From Mycobacterium sp. AT1 (lineage in GTDB: Bacteria; Actinomycetota; Actinomycetes; Mycobacteriales; Mycobacteriaceae), in the NCBI RefSeq assembly GCF_002043095.1, contig NZ_MVOC01000023.1:38167-102166 (forward strand): a DNA stretch of 64,000 bases, written 5' to 3'. The notes beneath the pieces are model-generated. The model was given only the letters and a program-made list of their open reading frames with translations. It was not told where the DNA came from and did no database searches. Shown piece by piece: positions 36,666-45,060 of this stretch. How positions within the stretch are numbered: the first letter of the stretch is position 1; each line of letters opens with the position of its first letter. A program made the position numbers and the translations under genes.

Positions 36666-37112
36666 GTGGATCTCGGGCTGTGGGGTGTCCTGACCGTTCT
36701 CGCGGCGGTGGCGGGGTTGTCGTTCGCCGCCTGCGTCTTCGTCTACGTGCGGCGGTTGGAGGATCGCACGCCCGCTGCGCTTGGCGAACGGGTCGGCGCC
36801 CACAAGGCGATCCTCGCCAAGGTGCGCAAGGGCGAACCGTTGTCGCAGGAGGAGTTCGACTATGCGACCGAACTCGTCACCGACGCCCGGTCACCGCTCG
36901 CCCTGGCGATCCCCGCCACCCTGTTCTGCACCGGCTTCTTCTACGTGGTGGGTTGTCTCTACGAGCTCCACCTCTACGGCGGCGACCCGTCCTTCCGTAC
37001 CTTCATCGGCGGCATCCCGATGCTGACGTCGATGAACATCGCGGTTCAGCTGCGCAAGGTCGCCCGGTTGAAGCGGAAGCTGGGGCACGTGCCGGAGGGT
37101 GTCAGCGCCTAA
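36666..37112 (+). CDS. Hypothetical membrane protein
   Basis: A 148-residue protein. An N-terminal helix (about 5-29) is followed by a charged cytoplasmic stretch (RTPAALGERVGAHKAILAKV) and a second hydrophobic region (about 79-100) with LALAIPATLFCTGFFYVVG, then a third weak one near 112-130 before a basic tail. No recognised domain. GTG start with an AGGAGG sequence upstream. The 3' end overlaps the convergent mmpL gene by 11 bases. Confidence 0.7.
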   Translation: MDLGLWGVLTVLAAVAGLSFAACVFVYVRRLEDRTPAALGERVGAHKAILAKVRKGEPLSQEEFDYATELVTDARSPLALAIPATLFCTGFFYVVGCLYELHLYGGDPSFRTFIGGIPMLTSMNIAVQLRKVARLKRKLGHVPEGVSA

Positions 37113-39999
37113 CGGAGCTGACCGCCGGATCGCCGTCCTCCCACAGCGGCAGTTGACGATTCGAGTCGACCTTGGGCCAATTCCTGGCGGGGCGGGGGCG
37201 GACCACCTGCGGCCACCAGAACCAACGCCCGAGCAGCGCGGCGATGGACGGCGTCATGAACGACCGCACGATCAACGTGTCGAACAGCAGACCGAGGGCG
37301 ATCGTCGTTCCGATTTGCCCGAGGATCCGCAAGTCGGCGAACACGAACGACGCCATGGTCGCGGCGAACACCAACCCGGCTGCGGTCACCACCGAGCCCG
37401 AGCCGGCCATCGCCCTGATGATGCCCGTGTTCAACCCGGCGTGGATCTCCTCCTTGAACCGCGAGATCAACAGCAGGTTGTAATCCGACCCCACCGCCAA
37501 CAGCAGAATGATGGCCAGCGCCAACACGATCCAGTAGAGGTCGATGCCGAGCAGGTCCTGCCAGATCAACACCGACAGCCCAAACGAGGCGCCCAGCGAC
37601 AGCGCCACGGTACCCACGATGACGAACGCGGCCACCAGCGAGCGGGTGATGAACATCATGATGAGCAGGATCAGACTCATCGCCGCGATCGCCGCGATCA
37701 TCAGGTCGTACTTGGCGCCGTCCTGAATGTCCTTGTAGGTGGCGGCGGTACCGGCGAGGTAGAGCTTGGATCCCGCCAACGGCGTGCCCTTGACCGCTTC
37801 CTGCGCCGCGTGCCTGATGCCGTCGATGTGCGAAATCCCTTCTGGCGTCGCAGGATCACCCTCGTGGGTGATGATCATCTGCGCGGCCTTGCCGTCGGGG
37901 GAGAGGAACAGCTTCAGCCCACGAATGAACTCGGGGTTGGTGAACGCCTCCGGCGGCAGGTAGAAGGAATCGTCGGTCTTGGAGGCGTCATAGGCCTGGC
38001 CGAGGGCCGTCGCGTTCTGCAGCGACGCCGCGGACTGGTCGTTGATGCCCGAGTTGGTCGCGTAGTTCGTCATCGTCAGGTCGCGGTTGGTCTGCTGATT
38101 GGCCAACTGAGGTGGGAAGAGCGCGAGCAGTTTCGGCTGCAGCGCGTCGAGCTTGGCGATGCTGCCCGCGACGTCACCCAGCTGATCGGTCAGTGCGTCG
38201 ATGCCGTCGAGCGCGTCGAATATCGACCGCAGCGCCGCGCACACCGGAATGTCGAAACAATGTGGCTCCCAATAGAAGTAGCTCCTCAGCGGCCGGAAGA
38301 AGTCGTCGAAGTTGGCGATCTTGTCGCGGAGGTCTTGCGCGGTGGCGACCGTCTGCTGGAACGCCTTGGCCTGCTCGTCGGTGACCTCGGCGGACTGTTG
38401 CTGCAGCGCGTACTGCTCACGGAGCACCCGGACGCCGTCGTCGATGGTGGCGACCTGCTTGAGGAGATCGTCGGCGCGGGCTTTCTGGAAGGGCAGGTTC
38501 TGGATTTGGGCCGAGCTGCCCGCGCTGATCTGGAACGGGATCGAGGTGTGGTCCAGCGGCGTCCCCAACGGTCGGGTGATCGACTGCACCTGCGCGATTC
38601 CGTCGGTGTGGAAGACCGCCTTGGCGACCCGCTCGAGCAGGATCATGTCGGTCGGGTTGCGTAGGTCGTGGTCGGCTTCGACCATCAGCAGTTCGGGGTT
38701 GAGGCGGGCCTGGGAGAAGTGCCGCTCGGCCGCCGCGTAGCCGACGTTGGCCGGTGCGGTGGCGGGGATGTAGGGGCGGGCGTCGTAGCTGGTCTTGTAC
38801 GCAGGCAGGGCGAGAAGGCCGATGAGGGCGACGGCGATGGTCGCCACCAGGATCGGTCCTGGCCAGCGCACGATGGCCGTGCCGATGCGTCGCCAGCCCT
38901 GGGTGTTCAGTGGGCGGGCGGGTTCGAACAGGCCAAAGTGCCGTCCGATGGACAGCAGCGCAGGCGCCAGCGTCAGCGCGGCCACCACGGCGACCAGGAC
39001 ACCCGTTGCGGCGGGCACGCCGAGGCTCTGGAAGTAGGGCAGCCGGGTGAAGGTCAGGCAGAACACGGCGCCTGCGATGGTCAGACCAGACCCAAGGATG
39101 ATGTGCGAGGTCCCGCGGTACATGGTCGCGTAGGCCGTCACCCGGTCCTCGCCGACGTGGCGCGCTTCGTGGTAGCGCCCGAGGATGAAGATCGCGTAAT
39201 CGGTTCCCGCCGCGATGACCAACAGCGTCAGCAGGTTGGTCGAGTACGTCGACAGCTCGATGATCCCGGCGTTGGCCAGGACGGCGACCACGCCGCGGGA
39301 CGCGGTCAGCTCGATCATCACGGTGAACAGGACGAGGAACACCGTGGTGAGGCGGCGGTAGATGAAGAACAGCATGAGGGCGATCACCCCGAGGGTGATC
39401 AGGGTGGTCTTCAGCGTGCCTTGCCTGCCGACCTCGAACTGATCGGTGACCAGGGGAGCGGCGCCGGTGACGTAGGCCTTCACCCCGGGCGGTGGCGTCG
39501 ACCGGTTCACGATGTCGCGGATGGAGTCGACGGATTGGTTGGACAACGACTCGCCCTGGTTGCCGGCGAGGTTGACCTGAAGGAGCGCCGCCTTGCCGTC
39601 GGAACTCTGGGAGCCGGCCGCCGTCAGCGGATCGCCCCAGAAGTCCTGGACGTGTTCGACGTGGGTGGTGTCCTGGGACAGCTTGCGCACCAGGTCGTCG
39701 TAGTAGTGGTGGGCGTCGGCGCCGAGCGGCTGGTCACCCTCGAGGACGATCATCGCCGCACTGTCGGAGTCGTACTGCTGGAACTTCTTCCCGATCTCCT
39801 TGCTGGCCTGCAGCGACGGCGCGTCCTGTGGGCTCAGCGAGACGTTGTGGGCTTCGGCGACCTTCTCGAGCTGCGGCACGAAGACGTTGGTGGCGACGGC
39901 CAGCGCCAGCCAGAACAGCACGATCAGCGGCGAGAACCGACGGATCGCGTGCCCCGTCCGATCGGTTCTGGTGGTGGTCTCGGCGTGGTGGGTGCTCAT
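37102..39999 (-). CDS. MmpL-family RND exporter
   Basis: Inner-membrane RND transporter of 965 residues in two repeats, each with one helix, an extracytoplasmic porter domain and five helices. Proton-relay segments GTDYAIFILGRY (near 275) and GSDYNLLLISRF (near 865) hold the Asp-Tyr pairs typical of MmpL proteins. A coiled-coil-like insertion lies between about 500 and 610 in the second porter domain, as in the MmpL4/MmpL5 group with an mmpS partner. Those export siderophores or azole-type drugs; the cargo here is not known. Its ATG overlaps the mmpS stop (ATGA). Confidence 0.92.
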   Translation of the reverse strand: MSTHHAETTTRTDRTGHAIRRFSPLIVLFWLALAVATNVFVPQLEKVAEAHNVSLSPQDAPSLQASKEIGKKFQQYDSDSAAMIVLEGDQPLGADAHHYYDDLVRKLSQDTTHVEHVQDFWGDPLTAAGSQSSDGKAALLQVNLAGNQGESLSNQSVDSIRDIVNRSTPPPGVKAYVTGAAPLVTDQFEVGRQGTLKTTLITLGVIALMLFFIYRRLTTVFLVLFTVMIELTASRGVVAVLANAGIIELSTYSTNLLTLLVIAAGTDYAIFILGRYHEARHVGEDRVTAYATMYRGTSHIILGSGLTIAGAVFCLTFTRLPYFQSLGVPAATGVLVAVVAALTLAPALLSIGRHFGLFEPARPLNTQGWRRIGTAIVRWPGPILVATIAVALIGLLALPAYKTSYDARPYIPATAPANVGYAAAERHFSQARLNPELLMVEADHDLRNPTDMILLERVAKAVFHTDGIAQVQSITRPLGTPLDHTSIPFQISAGSSAQIQNLPFQKARADDLLKQVATIDDGVRVLREQYALQQQSAEVTDEQAKAFQQTVATAQDLRDKIANFDDFFRPLRSYFYWEPHCFDIPVCAALRSIFDALDGIDALTDQLGDVAGSIAKLDALQPKLLALFPPQLANQQTNRDLTMTNYATNSGINDQSAASLQNATALGQAYDASKTDDSFYLPPEAFTNPEFIRGLKLFLSPDGKAAQMIITHEGDPATPEGISHIDGIRHAAQEAVKGTPLAGSKLYLAGTAATYKDIQDGAKYDLMIAAIAAMSLILLIMMFITRSLVAAFVIVGTVALSLGASFGLSVLIWQDLLGIDLYWIVLALAIILLLAVGSDYNLLLISRFKEEIHAGLNTGIIRAMAGSGSVVTAAGLVFAATMASFVFADLRILGQIGTTIALGLLFDTLIVRSFMTPSIAALLGRWFWWPQVVRPRPARNWPKVDSNRQLPLWEDGDPAVSSVRR

Positions 40000-40442
40000 C
40001 CGGATTTGTCCAGGCAGTAGGTGTAGGCGTTCAGCGTGTTCACCGTTCTCTCGTCCTTCACCACGTCGTCGATCTTGATGCGGCAGCCGAGTGTGCTGCT
40101 GTCACCCTGGGCGGCGACGTTGACGAAGACCGACGGCTGGGTGGTCGTCGCGTCGTAGGCCCACGGCAGCGGGACGGCGTCGGCGCGCTGCGGTTGGGCG
40201 TTCACGTCCAGATAGGTGATGGTCGCGACCGTGCCGGGTGGGCCGAACACCTCCAGGACCACGTGTTTGGGGTTGAACGGGACGATTTCGTTGGCGCCCG
40301 CGCTGGGCGTCGAGACCACGTCCTGGGAGGCGAAGACGGCCTGCAGGCGGTACACCGCGAAGCCCGCAATGGCCACGACGACGACGGCCACCAGTGGCAT
40401 CCACCGTCGGCCTAGTCGTCGTCCGATCGAAAGCCTTTGCAA
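39996..40442 (-). CDS. MmpS-family accessory protein
   Basis: A 148-residue membrane-anchored partner of MmpL. One N-terminal helix (MPLVAVVVVAIAGFAVYRL) is followed by a beta-rich domain with VVLEVFGPPGTVATITYLD and a late cysteine pair (GCRIKIDD, YTYCLDK). The start is TTG, favoured by an AAAGGG six bases before it; a start at the later ATG would leave only part of the basic N-terminus. It is coupled to mmpL by ATGA. Confidence 0.9.
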   Translation of the reverse strand: MQRLSIGRRLGRRWMPLVAVVVVAIAGFAVYRLQAVFASQDVVSTPSAGANEIVPFNPKHVVLEVFGPPGTVATITYLDVNAQPQRADAVPLPWAYDATTTQPSVFVNVAAQGDSSTLGCRIKIDDVVKDERTVNTLNAYTYCLDKSG

Positions 40443-40519
40443 GCGTGACCCTTTCGGCGTGCGGGGACATGCGGACGGCGGCAGGCGCTCTCGAACCGGC
40501 GGTCGTTAGATCAACTAGG

Positions 40520-40551
40520 TTGACAGTACGATACGGGACCGTACGCCGCAA
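40520..40551 (-). promoter_or_regulatory. mmpS promoter with TetR-like dyad
   Basis: On the minus strand TTGCGG (40551-40546) and TACTGT (40528-40523) are 17 bases apart. Between them lies GTACG-N9-CGTAC (40526-40544) whose core GATACGGGACCGTAC resembles TetR-family sites in mycobacteria. On the plus strand TTGACA (40520-40525) could serve the next gene. No TetR gene is adjacent. Confidence 0.42.
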
Positions 40552-40666
40552 CGAATACCTGCGCAGCGCATTCACCGGCGCATTCGGCAAACGAATTCAT
40601 TTACAGATCACGATTGAATCTCGGAAAGATTACTGTTTAGGGGTCGAGACCTCGTAAAGTGCTCTC

Positions 40667-41356
40667 GTGGGCAGACACCAGCTGGTCAAGCAACGGCGTA
40701 GACCGCCGCTGCTTCTGGCTGCCGTCATGGCCTCCCTCGCCGTCGTCGCGACCGCGGGCGCAAGTCCCCAACCCGTTGCGGTCGAGGTAGCGGCGGAATC
40801 GGCCGCGCCGACTCCGGCCTCGCCGTGCTGCCTCGAGGTCGTCGCCGCGTCGGAGGAGGCCGACGCCCACGCGGCGCTGCCGGTCAGCATGGCGTTGTTC
40901 TCGTCGGCGTCGCCCGCCCGCACCGCGGCGGCGCCCGTCGCGGCGTCGCGGTGGCGGGTCGTCGACGGTTACCGGATCCTGCCGAAGGGCGTGGCTCCCG
41001 AGGCCGGGCTCCAGGTGAAGACGATCTTCCTGGCTCGCAGCCTGAGCGTGGTGTTCCCCGAGATTCACAGCATCGGTGGCGTCCGTGCCGATGCGCTGCG
41101 GTGGCATCCGAACGGACTGGCCCTCGACGTCATGGTGCCCAACCCGAGTTCACCCGGGGGCATTGCGCTCGGGAACCGGATCGTGGCGTACGCGTTGCAG
41201 AACGCGGCCCGGTTTGGACTACAGGATGCAATCTGGCGCGGCGTCTACTACACGCCGAGTGGGCCGCAGAATTACGGAGCCGCCCACTTCGACCACGTGC
41301 ACTTGACGACGTTCGGTGGGGGATATCCCACCGGTGACGAGATCTATTACCGCTGA
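40667..41356 (+). CDS. Secreted protein with C-terminal DHVH domain
   Basis: A 229-residue exported protein. A basic N-terminus and hydrophobic run (about 14-32) make a signal peptide, then an Ala/Pro-rich linker and a C-terminal domain of about 120 residues with SIGGVRADALRWHPNGLALDVMVPNPSSP nearby pieces, GVYYTP and a final HFDHVHLTTFGGGYP. The DxxxH and DHVH arrangement recalls D,D-carboxypeptidase-like (M15/extensin-type) zinc domains, so cell-wall hydrolysis is possible but unproven. GTG start. Confidence 0.7.
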   Translation: MGRHQLVKQRRRPPLLLAAVMASLAVVATAGASPQPVAVEVAAESAAPTPASPCCLEVVAASEEADAHAALPVSMALFSSASPARTAAAPVAASRWRVVDGYRILPKGVAPEAGLQVKTIFLARSLSVVFPEIHSIGGVRADALRWHPNGLALDVMVPNPSSPGGIALGNRIVAYALQNAARFGLQDAIWRGVYYTPSGPQNYGAAHFDHVHLTTFGGGYPTGDEIYYR

Positions 41357-41375
41357 AGGTGATTGGGCCCGAACG

Positions 41376-41561
41376 TCAGGCGACGACGGCCACCGGTACG
41401 AGAATGGGAAGCGCCAGGTGCACCGGAGCGGCGGGGCCGATCGAGCTGATGCACGCATGCGTGAGGTGTCCGAACGGGTGATCGCAGACCGAACACCCCT
41501 CGTCGCCGGCGGTGACGGAGGCGTCCCGTGAGCTAAACATTCCGGTGATCCAGCGCCCCAT
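41376..41561 (-). CDS. Small Cys/His-rich protein
   Basis: A 61-residue protein. CSVCDHPFGHLTHACISS gives a C-x-x-C and H/H/C set that could bind zinc or iron; the C-terminus is hydrophobic (VHLALPILVPVAVVA), perhaps a membrane anchor. The ATG was chosen for a strong GGGGGAG ribosome-binding site five bases before it, which argues that it is real. I recognise no family. Confidence 0.55.
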   Translation of the reverse strand: MGRWITGMFSSRDASVTAGDEGCSVCDHPFGHLTHACISSIGPAAPVHLALPILVPVAVVA

Positions 41562-41677
41562 ACGAACTCCCCCGTTTAGCAAATCCATCCCAGATATGGG
41601 ACAAACTTAGCTGCCAGCAACGGTGACGTCAATCACCGTTTGACGTCGGCCGTGACTCGATCCGGGCGCGCCCAGGA

Positions 41678-41809
41678 TCAGCGCTTCTTGCGGATGGCGT
41701 CCTCGGTAGCCGAGGTGGTGTCGGCCTTGGTGCGCTTGTCGGCGCGCTTTTCCTTCAGCGACTTGCCGGCCTTCTTGGACATCGCGGATCGTGGGGACTT
41801 GTCAGACAT
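41678..41809 (-). CDS. Small basic conserved protein
   Basis: A 43-residue, lysine- and arginine-rich protein: SDKSPRSAMSKKAGKSLKE then KRADKRTK. Similar tiny basic proteins occur in many mycobacteria without known function; nucleic-acid or membrane contact is possible. An AAAGGG ribosome-binding site precedes the ATG. Confidence 0.7.
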   Translation of the reverse strand: MSDKSPRSAMSKKAGKSLKEKRADKRTKADTTSATEDAIRKKR

Positions 41810-42018
41810 CGGTGGCCCTTTGCGTTGGGGGCCTGAGTGGTCCCGATCCCACGACCATACGCTCGCCACGTGTCGACCCACCGCGGCGGCGCCGAAACAC
41901 GTTCTCCGGCAACGGGTTTTACCCATGGTTCGGGTGGCGCATCGGTGGGGGCGTCGCGGGCATAGTCTGGAGGTCGTTCTGCTGCGGTTCGCGGCACTCC
42001 ACGGCTGGCAGGTAGGGC

Positions 42019-42780
42019 ATGACGGAAGTCACGGCATCCGATGCCGACGTCGCCGACCTCCGGGCCGGAATAGACGCCTTGGCGGGTCTCCTCGCGGGCA
42101 GCCTCGGCCTGCCCGAATTGCTGGAGCAGGTGGCGGCGTTCACGTGCCGGGCCATCCCAGGGGCCGACGGCGCCGCGGTGACGCTCTTGCGGGTGGACGC
42201 CACCGACACTGCGGTGGCAGCGCTGGCTGCCAGCGCCCCGTTCGTCGCCGCGATCGACGAAATCCAGTACGTGACGCTCGACGAGGGGCCGGGAATCACC
42301 GCGGCCCGCGATCGACGTCCCGTGCGATCCGGTTCGTTGGGCGGGGAGAAGATGTGGCCGAGGTTCGGCCCACGGGTGGGCCGAATGGGTGTGCACAGCG
42401 TGCTGGCGTTGCCGCTGCTGCTGCCGGACCGCGTGGTCGGGGCCATCACCGTCTACTCCTACGGCAAGGACGTCTTCGACGACCACGCCCAAGAACTGGG
42501 TGAGCTCTTCGCGAGTCCGGCGGCGGCCGCCGTCCACAACGCCCAGGTGCTCTCCGAGGCCTTGACGCTCAACGCCCAACTGCAGCGGGCCCTGTCGTCG
42601 CGCCCCGTCATCGACCAAGCCATCGGCATCATCCGTGCCCGCACCGGGCGCACCGCCGAGGACGCGTTCGTCCAGTTGCAGGGGATGAGCCAGAGCGAAC
42701 ACCGCAAACTGGCCGACGTCGCAGCGGTCGTGGTCGACGAGGCCGTACGCCGAGCGCAGGCCAGAAACAAAACGCCCTGA
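42019..42780 (+). CDS. GAF-ANTAR antiterminator protein
   Basis: A 253-residue regulator with a GAF sensor (about 27-180: AVTLLRV and DEGPGITAARDRRPVRSGSL are typical) and a C-terminal ANTAR domain (about 190-245: RPVIDQAIGIIRARTGRTAEDAF). It should bind paired RNA hairpins and stop early termination, with the GAF domain sensing a small molecule. It stands before a glycosyltransferase cassette with a 229-base leader and could act on it, but a dual-hexaloop target could not be identified by eye. Confidence 0.9.
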   Translation: MTEVTASDADVADLRAGIDALAGLLAGSLGLPELLEQVAAFTCRAIPGADGAAVTLLRVDATDTAVAALAASAPFVAAIDEIQYVTLDEGPGITAARDRRPVRSGSLGGEKMWPRFGPRVGRMGVHSVLALPLLLPDRVVGAITVYSYGKDVFDDHAQELGELFASPAAAAVHNAQVLSEALTLNAQLQRALSSRPVIDQAIGIIRARTGRTAEDAFVQLQGMSQSEHRKLADVAAVVVDEAVRRAQARNKTP

Positions 42781-42850
42781 GAATGGCCCATCAGGCCCTC
42801 TAGCTGTGGGAATGGTCAACACGGGGCAGGTCGGAGCACGTCAGGGGTGG

Positions 42851-42877
42851 TAAAGTCGGGGTCGTTGGGACCCCAAC
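42851..42877 (+). promoter_or_regulatory. Candidate promoter and overlapping hairpins before the glycosyltransferase
   Basis: TAAAGT (42851-42856) could be a -10. Directly after it two exclusive hairpins overlap: GGGGTC/GACCCC (42858-42863 with 42869-42874) and GTTGGG/CCCAAC (42864-42869 with 42872-42877). The gap up to 43010 shows no gene. Confidence 0.3.
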
Positions 42878-43009
42878 CAGTCCGGGATCGAAGACAGCTG
42901 TCCGCCGCTGTTCTCCAGGAGCATCCGCTCACGCCGGGCACTTCGGTGACATCCGCCAGTCGGGACCACCTTGAACGTTCCAACCCGTTTTCCGTCCTTC
43001 ATCGGCCAC

Positions 43010-44134
43010 ATGGCGCCGGAACGACGCTTGAACCCAACCCTCGGGATGCTCACGAGCTTTCCGCCGACGCCGTGTGGCCTTGCCACGTTCAGCGCAGGGT
43101 TGGCCAACGGTCTGTCCACCAACGGATCAGACGTCGGAGTGATTCGCGTTGCCGATGGTGCCGAGCCGACGAGCAAGGCGGTCATCGGGGAGTTCGTCAA
43201 CGGTTCGTCCGCATCGGTCAGCGCGAGCGTCGAACTGCTGAATCAGCGTGACGTCGCCGTCATTCAGCATGACTACGACGTCTTCGGCGCCGAGATCCTC
43301 GACGTCGTCGAGGACCTGCGGGTCCCGACCATCGTCGTCGCCCACAAAGTGCTCAAACATCCCACGCCGCAACAGCGTTCGGCGATGGAGACCCTGGTCG
43401 CCAAGGCAGACCGGGTCGTCGTCATGTCACGCGCGGCCAACGAGCGGCTGTGCGCCGACTACGCCGTCGACCCCGGAAAGGTCGTCACGATTCAGCGCGG
43501 CGCGACGCTGCCGACGGTGGCCCCGCTGAAGCGCTCGGGCAGGCCGACGCTCCTGACGTGGGGCCTGATGGGTCCCGGCAAGGGTGTCGAGCGAGTCATC
43601 GACGCCATGGGCGGGCTCAAGGACCTGCGCGGCCAGCCGCGCTACCTCGTCGCCGGTGCCACCCACCCGAACGTGCTCGCCGCCGAGGGCGAGGCCTACC
43701 GGGAATCCTGCGTCGAGCGGGCCAGGGCTGCCGGCGTCGCAACCGCGGTGAGCTTCGACTCCATCTACCGCAGCACCGCGTCGCTTTCGGCGCTGATCCA
43801 GACGTCGGCCGCCGTGGTGTTGCCGTACGACTCCACCGATCAGGCGAACTCCGGCGTGCTGGTCGACGCGCTGGCCGCGGGCCGGCCCGTGGTTGCCACC
43901 GCCTTCCCGCACGCCGTCGAACTTCTTGGCAGCGGAGCGGGCATCGTCGTCGACCACGACGACCCGGAAGCGTTGGCAACTGCGTTGCGCCGCATGCTGA
44001 CCGACCCGCGGATGACCGGTGACATGGCCGCGGAGGCGCGGCGTTTGGCGCCGTCGATGGGCTGGCCGGTAGCCGCGACCGCGTACCTCGCGCTCGCTCG
44101 CCGCGTCGTGGCCGATCGCGCGGCGATGGTATGA
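43010..44134 (+). CDS. GT4-type glycosyltransferase
   Basis: A 374-residue GT-B glycosyltransferase of family 4 type. The N-terminal FPPTPCGLATFSAGLANGL matches the acceptor-side start of such enzymes. WGLMGPGKGVERVIDAM and VVLPYDSTDQANSGVLVDALAAGRPVVAT hold the nucleotide-sugar loop and an E/D-rich replacement of the EX7E motif (no clear EX7E; DQANSGVLVDA instead). I chose the ATG of MAPERR; a TTG 39 bases upstream would also be open. The sugar and acceptor are unknown. Confidence 0.85.
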   Translation: MAPERRLNPTLGMLTSFPPTPCGLATFSAGLANGLSTNGSDVGVIRVADGAEPTSKAVIGEFVNGSSASVSASVELLNQRDVAVIQHDYDVFGAEILDVVEDLRVPTIVVAHKVLKHPTPQQRSAMETLVAKADRVVVMSRAANERLCADYAVDPGKVVTIQRGATLPTVAPLKRSGRPTLLTWGLMGPGKGVERVIDAMGGLKDLRGQPRYLVAGATHPNVLAAEGEAYRESCVERARAAGVATAVSFDSIYRSTASLSALIQTSAAVVLPYDSTDQANSGVLVDALAAGRPVVATAFPHAVELLGSGAGIVVDHDDPEALATALRRMLTDPRMTGDMAAEARRLAPSMGWPVAATAYLALARRVVADRAAMV

Positions 44135-45060
44135 CCGAGTCACTCGTCTCACCGCTACCCGTCTTCGACCACCTGCTGCACCTCTCGGACCGGCGGGGCA
44201 CCTTCGAGCACGCCTTGCTGACCGAGCCCGAGCGCAGCGGCGGTTACCGCACCGACGACATGGCTCGGCTGCTGGTCGTCGCCACCCGTCAGCCGGACCC
44301 GGACGGCGCGGTGAACGGTCTCGCCGGTCTCGCGGTGAGATACCTCAACGAGGCTCAGTCGTACGCGGGTCCGTGCCGTAATCACATGGACGACAAGGGC
44401 AACTGGGTCGACCAGCCGTCTCTCGAGGTGTGGTGGGGCCGGTGCCTGTGGGCGCTCGGCACCGCCGCCGCGCACAGCAGCGTCGGTCTGGTCCGTCGGG
44501 TCGCCGTCATCCAGTTCGAGCGCGCAGGCAAGGTGCGGTCGCCATCTCCGCTGGCGATGGCGTACGCCGCGCTTGGTGCTGCCGAGGTCCTCTCGGTGGA
44601 ACCCGACCACGCGATCGCCCGCGCCCTCCTGACCGCCTACGCCGACTCCGAGTCGGCCGCGCAGACCTCCGGAGCGGCCGTCATGGCCGAGGCGATGATC
44701 GCCGCAGGCACCACGCTGGAGCGGCCCGCGCTGTGCCAGCAGGGTTTGGACCTCTTGAACCGCTTGCTCGACGACGCGGTGGTCGACCGTCAACCCGCCG
44801 CCGTCGCCGAGATGTCGGACGCCTGCACCCGGGCGGCCGGCGTCGACGCCAGCCCGAAGTGGCCGGACGCCGTCCGCGCGGCCGCCGCCTGGTTCGAGGG
44901 TGCCAACGATTCCGGTGAGCCGATGTGGGATTCGCAGACCGGCGGCGGCTACGACGGTCTCGGCGTCGACGGCGTCGACCGCAACCAGGGGGCCATGTCC
45001 ACGTTGGCCGTGCTGTCGACGATGCAGAACGCGCAACGCTTTTCGACCGTCGCTGAATGA
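44131..45060 (+). CDS. Alpha/alpha-barrel-like protein, glycosyltransferase partner
   Basis: A 309-residue protein predicted almost all helical, with repeated aromatic and glycine turns such as GGYRTDDMARLL, VDQPSLEVWWGRCLWALG and GGYDGLGVDGVDRNQGAMST. This looks like a six-hairpin glycosidase or related toroid; similar proteins are found next to glycosyltransferases. No catalytic acid is certain. ATGA overlap with the glycosyltransferase and with the next gene. Confidence 0.7.
   Translation: MTESLVSPLPVFDHLLHLSDRRGTFEHALLTEPERSGGYRTDDMARLLVVATRQPDPDGAVNGLAGLAVRYLNEAQSYAGPCRNHMDDKGNWVDQPSLEVWWGRCLWALGTAAAHSSVGLVRRVAVIQFERAGKVRSPSPLAMAYAALGAAEVLSVEPDHAIARALLTAYADSESAAQTSGAAVMAEAMIAAGTTLERPALCQQGLDLLNRLLDDAVVDRQPAAVAEMSDACTRAAGVDASPKWPDAVRAAAAWFEGANDSGEPMWDSQTGGGYDGLGVDGVDRNQGAMSTLAVLSTMQNAQRFSTVAE

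Noticed and set aside
37102..40020. Long open frames on the plus strand opposite mmpL
   Set aside because: They are Arg/Gly/Asp-rich antisense frames typical of GC-rich DNA; the minus-strand product is a full MmpL.
42781..43009. ANTAR dual-hexaloop RNA target in the leader
   Set aside because: Hairpins are present but I could not find two six-base loops with A at position 1 and G at position 4.
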